Shown one piece after another: positions 51,072 through 59,881 of a DNA stretch of 64,000 bases. Position 1 is the first letter of the stretch. Each line of letters starts with the position of its first letter. This DNA comes from Candidatus Tidjanibacter gallistercoris (lineage in GTDB: Bacteria; Bacteroidota; Bacteroidia; Bacteroidales; Rikenellaceae). Location of the stretch: positions 40,839 to 104,838 of the forward strand of contig DXFY01000067.1 of the NCBI GenBank assembly GCA_019114205.1, given 5' to 3'. The position numbers and the translations under genes were made by a program. The notes under the pieces were generated by a model, which was not told the DNA's origin, made no database searches, and worked only from the letters and a program-made list of their open reading frames with translations.

Positions 51072-53636
51072 ATGAAAAATCGAATCTTTCTTTACGAATA
51101 CGGTCGCACGGGCATACTGGCCCTGATGCTTGCGGCATGTCTCGCAGCGACAGCCTGCACCGATTACACGGAAGACTTTAGCCAAACTTCCCGTATCGAA
51201 CTTCTTCCTTCCGTGCGGGCTGCGTGGAGTCCGGTCACGAAAACCGGTGCGGAAACAGCCGGCGAGACGGTCACCGTCCTACGGAACGATACGGGAAAAA
51301 CCCTTTACCTGCATACCGCCGTGACCGAGGGCATCGAATGGGATTCGGCGGCCGAACGCATGGAAACCCGTGCCGCTCCGATAGACAATAATACGCTGTA
51401 TCCCGAATTCGGCGTTTCCGCCTATGCCTACACCGGCACATGGGACGGCACGCAACTCCCCGACTACATGTACGACGTCGCTTTCAGCAAGAGCGGAACG
51501 CTCTGGGCCTCCCGCTCCACCTATTACTGGCCCGGCGACAGGTACCGCATCCGTTTCTTCGCCTATGCCCCCAGAGAAAACGCATGCTATGTACTCTCCG
51601 CAAGGAATACATGCGGTGCTCCGACCCTCGACTGCACCGTCCCCGCCGACGTCGCCGAACAGCGCGACCTGCTGGTAGCAGCCTCCGGGGAGCTCCCCGG
51701 CAACCGCAATACCGCCTTTCCTCTTACGTTCAGTCACGCCCTTACCGCAATCCGGTTCGCATGCGGCACGGACATGAGGCAAGGCACCGTCAAAAGCATA
51801 TCGCTGAAAAACGTCTGCGACAAAGGTGTCTACGACATGGAATCCGCAACGTGGACAACGCAGGAGCATACGACCACCTTTACCCAGCGACCGGACCAAT
51901 ACACGACCGGAAAGACGGATTCGGTCATCACTGCCGAATCCCGCACATTCATGATGATACCCCAGACCCTGCCGCAGAACGCACAAATCGAAATCGAATT
52001 CGACGACGGAACCAAAAGCCATATCCTCACCGCAGACATCGGCGGCAGCGTATGGCCGCAGGGAGGAACGGTCACCTACAAGGTTTCCACCACCTCCATA
52101 AACTGGACCTATCATCTGACCGTCAACGGGCCCGCACCTTTCAGATACACCGGCGGAAGCAACACATACACGGTGACCAGCTACAAACGGCAATCCGCCA
52201 GCAACAGTACCGAACCCGTGCCGTGGCATGCCGAATATTCTACGGATGAAGGGAAGACCTGGTCGTGCACCCGACCCGAATGGCTGACCGAATTCACAGA
52301 CCAGGGCGAGGGTGGAACCGTCGCTGCAACATACACGGCTATCGTGGCCATGCAGGCCGGAAATTCCACCAGCACAGTTACGAACCTATTGAGGCAAACG
52401 AGCGAAAAGGGGTCGGCAAACCATCCCTACAACCTTTCCAACGACAGCGGAGCAGAGGAGGTGGAACACACGGCGAACTGTTACATCGTAACCGCACCCG
52501 GCACCTACAGCCTGCCCCTGGTATACGGCAATGCCATCGAAAACGGCCAGGACAATCCTGCCGCCTACCGTACCTACGTAGCCGGCAACAGGATGCTGCG
52601 ACAATTCCACAATCATCTGGGAGCGCCTATCGACAGCCCTTACATCTATGACAACAACGGATGCGACGCGTGCGGATGCGAACTCGTGTGGCAGGATGCG
52701 CCCGGTCTGTTAACGAACGTCATCCTGTCGCCGGAGGGCCAGCGGCTCATCTTCACCGTAAACCGGGCGACCATCCAGGAGGGGAATGCCGTCGTGGCTG
52801 TACTCAGTATGGACAACGAGATTATGTGGAGCTGGCATATCTGGGTGACGGACGAAAGCAGGGCCCAACCCGTCACGATTCAAAACAACGCCCGCAAGAA
52901 ATACGAAATCCTGCCCTGCAACTTAGGATGGTGCGACGCCTGCACCGTCACCTATCCGAAACGCTCCTGCAAGGTTCGGATATTCGCCGGAACAACATAC
53001 AAGGAGTTTGCCGTAACACAGAACTCTTTCAGCGTATCCTACGGAGTTAATTGCACTTTCTACCAGTGGGGGCGAAAAGACCCGATGCTGCCGGGCGCCG
53101 GGAAGTCCAATACGCAAAACAACAAAGTGTGGTACAATAACAGGGAAACTCCTTCCACCGCCAATCCCAAAGGCGAACCATTCCCCGCCAACCGGTGCAT
53201 GAGCCAGAGCATCCTGAAACCGGACGTAAAGAACACGGCCAACAATACCGCATACTGCAATCTGTGGAACAGCAACAACAATAACGAACGTATCGTCAAA
53301 ACGGTGTACGACCCTTCGCCCGCGGGATTCCACGTGCCGGGCCCCACTACTCTGGATGCTTTCAACCGACAAACCGTTAAAGGTTCATTCCACAACGGCT
53401 GGACTTTTTACTGTATCCCGGGACAAAACGAGACGGTTTTTTTCGCAACTGTGGGTTTTCGCAATACTACTTCCTGCGAATTAATTAGTGTAGGCGCACT
53501 GGGACACACCTGGCTGACGGATGAGCAGAGTTCGATTAACGGCCATTTTTTCTACATAGACCAAACATCAATTCGTCCGTATAGCCACAACAACAAAGTA
53601 TATGCCCTCGCAGTACGTCCCGTGCGCGAGAAATGA
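51072..53636 (+). CDS. Large fimbrillin-type lipoprotein with FISUMP-like C-terminus
   Basis: The 854-residue product has a lipobox (LAATACTDY). Residues about 30-360 form a fimbrillin part (FFAYAPRENACYVL, PLTFSHALTAIRFACG, FMMIPQTLPQNAQIEIEF). A middle region contains many cysteines (NNGCDACGCELVW, CNLGWCDAC). The last 200 residues look like the FISUMP module (YDPSPAGFHVPG...LAVRPVREK). It is probably a tip or adhesin component of the pilus. It is more than twice the length of the preceding fimbrillin. A terminator hairpin follows. Confidence 0.82.
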   Translation: MKNRIFLYEYGRTGILALMLAACLAATACTDYTEDFSQTSRIELLPSVRAAWSPVTKTGAETAGETVTVLRNDTGKTLYLHTAVTEGIEWDSAAERMETRAAPIDNNTLYPEFGVSAYAYTGTWDGTQLPDYMYDVAFSKSGTLWASRSTYYWPGDRYRIRFFAYAPRENACYVLSARNTCGAPTLDCTVPADVAEQRDLLVAASGELPGNRNTAFPLTFSHALTAIRFACGTDMRQGTVKSISLKNVCDKGVYDMESATWTTQEHTTTFTQRPDQYTTGKTDSVITAESRTFMMIPQTLPQNAQIEIEFDDGTKSHILTADIGGSVWPQGGTVTYKVSTTSINWTYHLTVNGPAPFRYTGGSNTYTVTSYKRQSASNSTEPVPWHAEYSTDEGKTWSCTRPEWLTEFTDQGEGGTVAATYTAIVAMQAGNSTSTVTNLLRQTSEKGSANHPYNLSNDSGAEEVEHTANCYIVTAPGTYSLPLVYGNAIENGQDNPAAYRTYVAGNRMLRQFHNHLGAPIDSPYIYDNNGCDACGCELVWQDAPGLLTNVILSPEGQRLIFTVNRATIQEGNAVVAVLSMDNEIMWSWHIWVTDESRAQPVTIQNNARKKYEILPCNLGWCDACTVTYPKRSCKVRIFAGTTYKEFAVTQNSFSVSYGVNCTFYQWGRKDPMLPGAGKSNTQNNKVWYNNRETPSTANPKGEPFPANRCMSQSILKPDVKNTANNTAYCNLWNSNNNNERIVKTVYDPSPAGFHVPGPTTLDAFNRQTVKGSFHNGWTFYCIPGQNETVFFATVGFRNTTSCELISVGALGHTWLTDEQSSINGHFFYIDQTSIRPYSHNNKVYALAVRPVREK

Positions 53637-53679
53637 CGATGGCATCCGGCCGAACGCTGCGGCGGTCGATACCGGAATA

Positions 53680-53722
53680 ACGGGAAGTTCTCTCAGGCGG
53701 ACCGAACGGGAGAACTTCCCGT
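53680..53722 (+). terminator. Terminator of the fimbrial operon, overlapping the next gene's 3' end
   Basis: ACGGGAAGTTCTC (53680-53692) pairs over 13 bp with GAGAACTTCCCGT (53710-53722), followed by a T-rich tail. The right arm lies within the coding end of the convergent AraC gene. Confidence 0.75.
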
Positions 53723-54850
53723 ATATCTTTTCCGATACTCCGAAGGGGACAGCTCCATTTGTTTGATGAATGCCCTGCGGAACGTAGAGGCCGAATTGAA
53801 TCCCGCCCGCTCCGCTATCTCGTCAATCGTCATCCGCGGCTGCGTTTCGAGAAACCGTTTGCTCTCTTCAATCCGGAACCGGTTCACATAATCCGAGAAG
53901 GAAACCCCCAGCGCCTTGTTGAACAGCTGGGAAAGATAAGTTCTGCCAATCGGGAACTTCCGCTGCAGGTCGTACAGGCGCAGGTCGCTCCGCAGGTAAG
54001 GCTTCTCCTCCCGGAACCACTGCTCGATGCCGTCCAGATACTCTTCCCTGGCAAAGGTAAAAGTCGCGTTCTTGTCCTCATCGGCCCCTTCATCGGGAGA
54101 CCGCCACCCCGCCCTGAACGAGATACGCCACGGAATCTCCTTAAGAAACAGCGCCTTATAAAAGAAATAATACCATAGTAAGAGAATAAATCCCTTGTCG
54201 ATTACATAAAGGAGCGTATTATGCGTGAACAGCAGGGCCAGATACGAGAGGTACAGGGCCGACATGACGAGCACGACACGCTGCAGCCAGCGCAAATCGT
54301 AATTCTCCGGGTCGGATACGTTCTCGCGCAGCAGTGCGGAATACTCCCGGCTATAACGGACGGTCAGGTAGGACGGCACCGCCATGTACAGGATGTTGCA
54401 GACAATCAGGGCCCCCCGGAAAAATATGTCTATGTCCGTGAAAGACAGTAAATCCCGCGGGCTGTAATAAACCGGCATCTGCCGGCGGTAAACGGCATAT
54501 ATCCCGAAAAGGAGCGAACAGACAATCATCGGCGAAAGGAAAAGGAACAGACGCCTGAACGTAAGGAATCCGGGACGCAAAACCTCGATGACGTAACATG
54601 TGGTAACGGCCATTCCGAACCCTCCGATAACGATTACGATTGGCTGGAAAAGCGTCCCGTCGGCATCCGGAAACGGATTGACGAGCAGCCTGAAAACGAT
54701 GAGCAGCGCCCAGAACAGCATGCCCGCCCCCAAAATGGATTTGGCCTTGCTCCTGCGCGGATGAACCAGCAGGGTAATTCCGCCGAAGATACACAGACTC
54801 AGAATCATTACGCTCAACAGCAACTGTATGTTCCGCAACATGTCCTCCAT
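53693..54850 (-). CDS. Membrane-bound AraC-family transcriptional regulator
   Basis: The 385-residue product has about seven membrane helices in residues 1-240 and a C-terminal AraC DNA-binding domain (SDYVNRFRIEESKRFLETQPRMTIDEIAERAGFNSASTFRRAFIKQMELSPSEYRKRY). Such regulators are thought to sense a membrane or periplasmic signal. It is convergent with the fimbrial operon and is the best candidate for its control. An alternative start at the second Met (MLRNIQ) is possible. A TATATTTG element lies about 175 nt upstream (55026-55033). Confidence 0.9.
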   Translation of the reverse strand: MEDMLRNIQLLLSVMILSLCIFGGITLLVHPRRSKAKSILGAGMLFWALLIVFRLLVNPFPDADGTLFQPIVIVIGGFGMAVTTCYVIEVLRPGFLTFRRLFLFLSPMIVCSLLFGIYAVYRRQMPVYYSPRDLLSFTDIDIFFRGALIVCNILYMAVPSYLTVRYSREYSALLRENVSDPENYDLRWLQRVVLVMSALYLSYLALLFTHNTLLYVIDKGFILLLWYYFFYKALFLKEIPWRISFRAGWRSPDEGADEDKNATFTFAREEYLDGIEQWFREEKPYLRSDLRLYDLQRKFPIGRTYLSQLFNKALGVSFSDYVNRFRIEESKRFLETQPRMTIDEIAERAGFNSASTFRRAFIKQMELSPSEYRKRYTGSSPVRSA

Positions 54851-55025
54851 CCGTTTTATATGCGACTTCCGAAAAATGCAAGCAAAATCCTGCGGAATCC
54901 TCCGCTGTACGCTGCATCATCCATACACCCGGCACAGTCCGTGCGCGAACCGGGTGCCGGTGCCCGTCCGCTGCGACCGAACCGGAACCCGTTCGCTTTT
55001 TTCCCGCTGCCGGGACTTTCCTTAA

Positions 55026-55033
55026 CAAATATA
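55026..55033 (-). promoter_or_regulatory. -7 promoter element upstream of the AraC gene
   Basis: The plus strand CAAATATA reads TATATTTG on the minus strand, about 175 nt upstream of the ATG. Confidence 0.5.
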
Positions 55034-55300
55034 CGCAATATATTCATCGAATCGTAATACCGACCGGGGAGACCTGCGCTTAGAAAAACGAACAGCGAAC
55101 GGCCGGCCGCAGTTGTTTCCATCCGCCGCTGTGATGACGGACAAACTCCTCAGCCGTTTTTCGGCGCTTCAGGCAGCACGTCCGGCCTGCATGCCCGAAG
55201 GAATGACGCAAACGCATGACAAGAACAGCGTTCCATCGATTGCCATTATTTGTTAATTAATAAAATTATATCGAATTTCGATAAATATAAAAAATATATG

Positions 55301-55308
55301 TATTTTTG
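55301..55308 (+). promoter_or_regulatory. -7 promoter element of sppA
   Basis: TATTTTTG matches TAnnTTTG, 51 nt upstream of the ATG at 55360. Confidence 0.65.
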
Positions 55309-55359
55309 TGAATCCGCCTGTTCCGTACGGACAGGCATTTCAACCAAATGCTGCACGAT

Positions 55360-57165
55360 ATGAAAAATTTCTTCAAAACTTTCGGTGCCGCCCTGCTGGC
55401 ATTCGTCGTGGGTACGATGCTCATGTGGTTCATGCTCGTCTCGTTATTCGCCGGGATTGCAGCATCCTTCGGACAGAAGCAGGTATCCGTTCCGCCGGAT
55501 GCCGTACTCGTCGTGGATTTCAGTACGGGCATCGTCGATTCGCCCGAAAACCGTCTGGGTGCGTTCGATTGGAGCCGCAGGCGCATCGAAACCTCGAATA
55601 CGATACTCGAAGTGGCCGATGCGATACGGATGGCCGCGTCCGACCCTGCCATCAGGGGAATTTATCTCAACATCACCGGAACGGGTGCTGTCAGTTACGG
55701 CAACATGGAGGAGCTGCGCGGCGAACTGCTCCGGTTCAAGGAGTCGGGCAAGTTCATCGTCGCCTACAACGAAGTCTACTCGCAGCCGGTCTACTGGCTC
55801 TCTTCCGTAGCCGATAAGGTGTACATCCATCCGGAAGGATTCATGGACTGGCGCGGCATTGCAGCCAACGTGATGTTTTATAAAGGACTGCTCGACAAAC
55901 TCGGAGCGGATGTGGAAATCATCCGGCACGGGACGTTCAAATCGGCCGTGGAACCCTACATCACCGACCGGATGAGTCCGGCCAACCGCCTGCAGATGAA
56001 TACGCTGGTCAATTCCCTCTGGAATGTGATGCTGGAGGATGTCTCCTCGTCACGCAACGTTCCGGTCGAAAAGCTCCGGCAATATGCGGAGGAATTGACC
56101 GTGGGCGAACCGACCGACGCCAGGGAGTGCGGTTTCGTAGACGGCATCGTCTACCGGGACGAAATGGCGGGCATGCTCGCCGCACTCTGTCGCGGCGAAG
56201 AGCCCGCGCATGTTTCCGCGACGGAAAGCGGCGAATTCAACGCCGTGTCGCTCGGCGACTACATCGCCGCACACCCCCTGCACGCACGGCGCATATCGAA
56301 GCAGAAAGTGGCGGTCATCTATGCCGACGGCCAAATCATCGACGGGGAGAGTTATCCCGGTGCGGTGGGCGGCGCAACGCTGGCCGGCCAGATAGCCGAA
56401 GCACGCAAGGACGACGGTGTGAAGGCGGTCGTAGTCAGAATCAATTCGCCGGGCGGCAGCGCGCTCGCTTCGGACGTGATATGGCGCGAGATGGAGCTTT
56501 GCCGCGAAGCCAAACCCGTCGTGGTATCCATGGGCGGCGTGGCGGCGTCGGGCGGGTATTATATTGCTGCACCGGCCGACGTGATACTGGCCGACCGCAC
56601 TACGATGACGGGGTCCATCGGCGTTTTCGGCATGAAACTCAACCTCGAAAACACGCTGCGCGACAAGCTGGGCATCACGGTGGACGTAGCAAAAACGAAT
56701 GCAGGGGCCGACATGGGCAGCATCGCACGACCGCTGACTCCCGCCGAACGAGCCTTCCTGCAACGGCAGGTGGAACAGACCTACGCCACGTTCGTAAACC
56801 ACGTTGCCGCCGGACGCAACATGACCTTCGAGCAGGTGGATGCAATCGGACAGGGACGCGTATGGCTCGGTACGGATGCCGTCGAGAAGGGACTGGTGGA
56901 CGGTTTCGGAGGATTGTTCGATGCCATCGCCCTGGCCGTGGACCGTGCGGGCATCTCCGATGACTTCCGCATTTCCGAAATATTGTCCGAGCCCGATTCG
57001 TTCGCCGCATTCCTTTCGATGTTCACCGCCGGGGCACAGGAACTTCCCACGGCCCGCATGCGCGACGAACTGGGCAATGTTTCCGTACATTACGACATGC
57101 TCCGCCGCACGCTCGAACAGGAAGGCGTGATGGCGCTCATGCCCTATTCCGTGTCGTTCGAATAG
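55360..57165 (+). CDS. sppA: Signal peptide peptidase SppA, 67-kDa type
   Basis: The 601-residue product has an N-terminal membrane anchor (LLAFVVGTMLMWFMLVSLFAGI) and two tandem S49 protease domains. The first carries the general-base Lys in GTFKSAVEPY. The second carries the nucleophile Ser in GGVAASGGYYIAAPAD. SppA degrades cleaved signal peptides and some membrane proteins. An ATG four codons upstream (55348) is an alternative start. A terminator hairpin follows. Confidence 0.95.
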   Translation: MKNFFKTFGAALLAFVVGTMLMWFMLVSLFAGIAASFGQKQVSVPPDAVLVVDFSTGIVDSPENRLGAFDWSRRRIETSNTILEVADAIRMAASDPAIRGIYLNITGTGAVSYGNMEELRGELLRFKESGKFIVAYNEVYSQPVYWLSSVADKVYIHPEGFMDWRGIAANVMFYKGLLDKLGADVEIIRHGTFKSAVEPYITDRMSPANRLQMNTLVNSLWNVMLEDVSSSRNVPVEKLRQYAEELTVGEPTDARECGFVDGIVYRDEMAGMLAALCRGEEPAHVSATESGEFNAVSLGDYIAAHPLHARRISKQKVAVIYADGQIIDGESYPGAVGGATLAGQIAEARKDDGVKAVVVRINSPGGSALASDVIWREMELCREAKPVVVSMGGVAASGGYYIAAPADVILADRTTMTGSIGVFGMKLNLENTLRDKLGITVDVAKTNAGADMGSIARPLTPAERAFLQRQVEQTYATFVNHVAAGRNMTFEQVDAIGQGRVWLGTDAVEKGLVDGFGGLFDAIALAVDRAGISDDFRISEILSEPDSFAAFLSMFTAGAQELPTARMRDELGNVSVHYDMLRRTLEQEGVMALMPYSVSFE

Positions 57166-57212
57166 GAGCGGCCGTACCGATTGTCTGCCGACCAAATGGC
57201 GTCGGGAAAATG

Positions 57213-57244
57213 ATTACGGGGACACCTGGAGGTGTCCCCGTAAT
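57213..57244. terminator. 15-bp perfect hairpin between convergent genes
   Basis: ATTACGGGGACACCT (57213-57227) pairs exactly with AGGTGTCCCCGTAAT (57230-57244) around GG. It separates sppA from the convergent DUF3868 gene. Confidence 0.75.
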
Positions 57245-57364
57245 GCGTATCCGAATTGCCGATGGAATCAGAATCGGGAAGATTCGAACCGGTTCGACCG
57301 TATCCGGCAGGTGACCGATGTTATGCCGGCCCCATGATTCGGGCCCGTTGCACCGCCGGTTCCG

Positions 57365-58834
57365 TCACCGGTCCGCTTTCCACAACAGAAACTGTTCGAG
57401 GTTCCGCAACGCTTCTTCGCTTCCCGCCTCGGCGGCACGACGGAAAAAGGCTTCCGCCTTGTCCGCTTCCCCCTGTACGGCATATGCGATACCGAGGTTG
57501 TTGCACGCGGCGGGCGTCCGGATATCGGCCAACAGCGCGACGGCAGCAGCGGGATTGCCGGCGACGATTTCGGCAGCCGCGAGGTTCGTCGCCGCCGTGC
57601 TGTCGTCCGGGAAACGAGCGTGCGCGGTACGCAGGATGTCGCGGTATTCATCGCCGGCGACCGGTACGGCTGCGGCGGCAAGGTACAGTTCGGCGGGACG
57701 CAGCAGCTCCGGCCGGGTCTTGACGATTGCCCGCACTTCGGATGCCGTAAAGGGACGGACGGTACAGGTCAGCGTAAAGTCGATGCGGCGCAGGGACGGA
57801 TAAAGGCTGTCGCGCAGCAGTCGGTAAACCCTGCCTCCGTCGAGGGCCTGCAGCTTCCGTTTGCGGACGGCCGCATCGGTATCGCCGTCGATGATATCGA
57901 GCACCTGTTCCCGGAAGCCGGCCTGCGAAGCGGCTACCGCCCTGCGGAGTCCTTCCCAGTCTTCGCCGTGTCCGAAGCGGACGATGGTTTCCGACGGAAT
58001 GCCGTACGCTGCGCTCAGATACTCGGCGAAGGCTGCGGCACGCCGTTCGGACAGGAGCGCATTGCGGGCGGCGTCCCCTTCGGGGGATGCATGACCTTCC
58101 ACGCGCAGGCCGGTGAGTACGAGGTTCGTATCGGCACGTATCTCCGCGATGAACCGGTCTGTTTCGTCGAGCATCCGTGCGTTGTCTCCCCGGTCGTGGA
58201 GGAGTTCGGAACGGCCCACAGGAAACGTCAGCGTCGCCGAACGGATTACGGTGCGGGGCGTGTCGGTTGCGACGGCCGGTTCGACGAAAGTCGACCGGTA
58301 GTCGGGAACGAATGCCGGCGGCAGCGTTCCTTCCAGCTTCATGACATACTCGGCAGCGGCAGCACCGCATTCGGTACATCCCGATGTACGTTCGACGAAT
58401 ACGAGTTCCGCATCGCGCATCCAGCCCTCGAAGCGAACGCTGAGGCGTATGTCGGTATGCTGTTCCGTCCGGTTGCGTCTGCGTATGACGGTCGCCTGTC
58501 CTTCGTCCGGAAGCATGCCGCCGGCATCACCCGCAGTCAGCGACCTGTAACGTGCGCGGCCTGCCACGACGACCGAAGGAAAGACGCAGGCATATGAATC
58601 CTCCGCTCTTTCGAGCCGCAGCAGGGGCGTCAGCATGACCGCCTGCCGGCGTTTCAGGTACAGGTCGCCGAAATCGGCCTTCATTTCTACGGTCAGCATG
58701 CCGTCCGAAACCGCCGCTTCGGGCTCGGAGAAGCCGATAGTACCCCGGTATGCGTTTCGCTGCGCCGTTGCGGCCGGTACCGCCGACAGCAGCACGACGG
58801 CCAACACCGCCATGCGTAACAAAGTATTTCTCAT
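57365..58834 (-). CDS. DUF3868 protein with OmpA-like domain and a TPR-like end
   Basis: The 489-residue product has a signal peptide (MRNTLLRMAVLAVVLLSAVPAATAQ). Residues about 25-165 match DUF3868 (VEMKADFGDLYLKRRQAVMLTPLLRLE). A central part resembles an OmpA-like fold (LTGLRVEGHASPEGDAARNALLSERRAAAFAEYLS). The end has TPR-like helices (AACNNLGIAYAVQGEADKAEAFFRRAAE). DUF3868 genes often accompany DUF3575 and fimbrillins, but here the gene stands alone beyond sppA in the opposite orientation. A TACTTTTG element lies at 58907-58914. Confidence 0.82.
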   Translation of the reverse strand: MRNTLLRMAVLAVVLLSAVPAATAQRNAYRGTIGFSEPEAAVSDGMLTVEMKADFGDLYLKRRQAVMLTPLLRLERAEDSYACVFPSVVVAGRARYRSLTAGDAGGMLPDEGQATVIRRRNRTEQHTDIRLSVRFEGWMRDAELVFVERTSGCTECGAAAAEYVMKLEGTLPPAFVPDYRSTFVEPAVATDTPRTVIRSATLTFPVGRSELLHDRGDNARMLDETDRFIAEIRADTNLVLTGLRVEGHASPEGDAARNALLSERRAAAFAEYLSAAYGIPSETIVRFGHGEDWEGLRRAVAASQAGFREQVLDIIDGDTDAAVRKRKLQALDGGRVYRLLRDSLYPSLRRIDFTLTCTVRPFTASEVRAIVKTRPELLRPAELYLAAAAVPVAGDEYRDILRTAHARFPDDSTAATNLAAAEIVAGNPAAAVALLADIRTPAACNNLGIAYAVQGEADKAEAFFRRAAEAGSEEALRNLEQFLLWKADR

Positions 58835-58906
58835 GGTATCGCGTTCAGCGGGCGGTGCTTCCCGACCGGCTGCTTCAACGCAGCCGCACCGGTCCCCCCT
58901 TTCCTG

Positions 58907-58914
58907 CAAAAGTA
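58907..58914 (-). promoter_or_regulatory. -7 promoter element of the DUF3868 gene
   Basis: The plus strand CAAAAGTA reads TACTTTTG on the minus strand, 72 nt upstream of the ATG. Confidence 0.6.
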
Positions 58915-59018
58915 CGCATATTCGGCGGAATACGATAAACATGCACCGACGCTCGTGCGAAAACGGCGTTCGGTCGGCGAAGGCATTCTCCGGATTAGCA
59001 TATGATTCCCCTTTTTTA

Positions 59019-59026
59019 TACCTTTG
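59019..59026 (+). promoter_or_regulatory. -7 promoter element of the nitroreductase gene
   Basis: TACCTTTG matches TAnnTTTG and lies 87 nt upstream of the ATG at 59114. Confidence 0.55.
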
Positions 59027-59113
59027 TCGCAAGGGCCCCCGCATCGTTGCCGCGGTATCTTCCGCAGGAGCATGCCCGCAGCGATTCGGACGGTGCCGGA
59101 AAGGAACGGATTT

Positions 59114-59650
59114 ATGGAATTTTTCGAAATGGTGGAGCGCCGCCGCAGCGTTCGCAGCTTCACCGATGAGCCGGTCGGAAAAGAGGAGGTGACCGCTATT
59201 CTGAAGGCAGCCCTGTCGGCACCCTCGTCGAAGAATACGCGCAGCAGCAGTTTCATGGTGGTCGAGGAACCCGGACTCATCGAACGTATCGCCGGAATGA
59301 GGGACTACGGTTCGGCATTCGCGGCGAAAGCGCCGCTTCTCATCCTCGTGTTGGGCGATGCGGAACGGAGCGACCTGTGGGAGGTAAATGCCGCGATATC
59401 GGCTACATACGTACAGCTCGCCGCCGAAGCACTGGGGCTGGGCAACTGCTGGGTACACGTCGCCGGCCGCCCGCAGCGCAGGGAGGAACCGGAAGGCCCC
59501 ACTGCCGAAGAGTACCTGCGTGGCTTCCTGCCCGTACCGGCCGGCCGGCGCATCCTGTGCGCGGTGGCCATCGGACATGCCGCAGCACCGGCCGGTACGC
59601 GTCGGGAAAGCACGTCCGATGGAGACGACCGGGTGATTACGCTGCGCTGA
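59114..59650 (+). CDS. Nitroreductase-family flavoprotein
   Basis: The 178-residue product opens with MEFFEMVERRRSVRSFTDEPV and continues with ILKAALSAPSSKNTRSSSFMVVEEP, the FMN-binding hallmark of the family. The next block, AAISATYVQLAAEALGLGNCWVHVAGR, is also typical. Such enzymes reduce nitro groups, quinones or flavins; the physiological substrate is unknown. An in-frame ATG at 59072 would add 14 residues before this motif. Length is at the short end of the family. Confidence 0.88.
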   Translation: MEFFEMVERRRSVRSFTDEPVGKEEVTAILKAALSAPSSKNTRSSSFMVVEEPGLIERIAGMRDYGSAFAAKAPLLILVLGDAERSDLWEVNAAISATYVQLAAEALGLGNCWVHVAGRPQRREEPEGPTAEEYLRGFLPVPAGRRILCAVAIGHAAAPAGTRRESTSDGDDRVITLR

Positions 59651-59881
59651 CGGCACCTTCCGGGCATGCAGCCGGCGTGCCGCAAAGGCGGTGCACCGCT
59701 TCGGAACACGGGGAGCGGCGGGCACTGCTTTCCATACATCGGCAACAGGAAAACGAACCGGAACCGTCTTCTTCGACGGCACCGGACAGCATGCCGCGAC
59801 ACATTGCGAACGGATGCACGCAAGGGCATGCAGGTTCCCGTATGCGGCAGGGAAACGAATCCCGAACGAAATGAAATCATC

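Larger units (their letters stand above)
54851..55359. other. Divergent promoter region between the AraC gene and sppA
   Basis: No gene is seen. It holds the candidate promoter of the AraC gene (55026-55033, minus) and of sppA (55301-55308, plus), each an exact TAnnTTTG, with an AT-rich patch near 55255-55310. Confidence 0.6.

Noticed and set aside
57265..57300. T-loop-like string GGTTCGAATC on the minus strand, considered as part of a tRNA
   Set aside because: Flanking bases do not form a T-stem and no acceptor or anticodon arms fit. No tRNA gene is recognised anywhere in the window.
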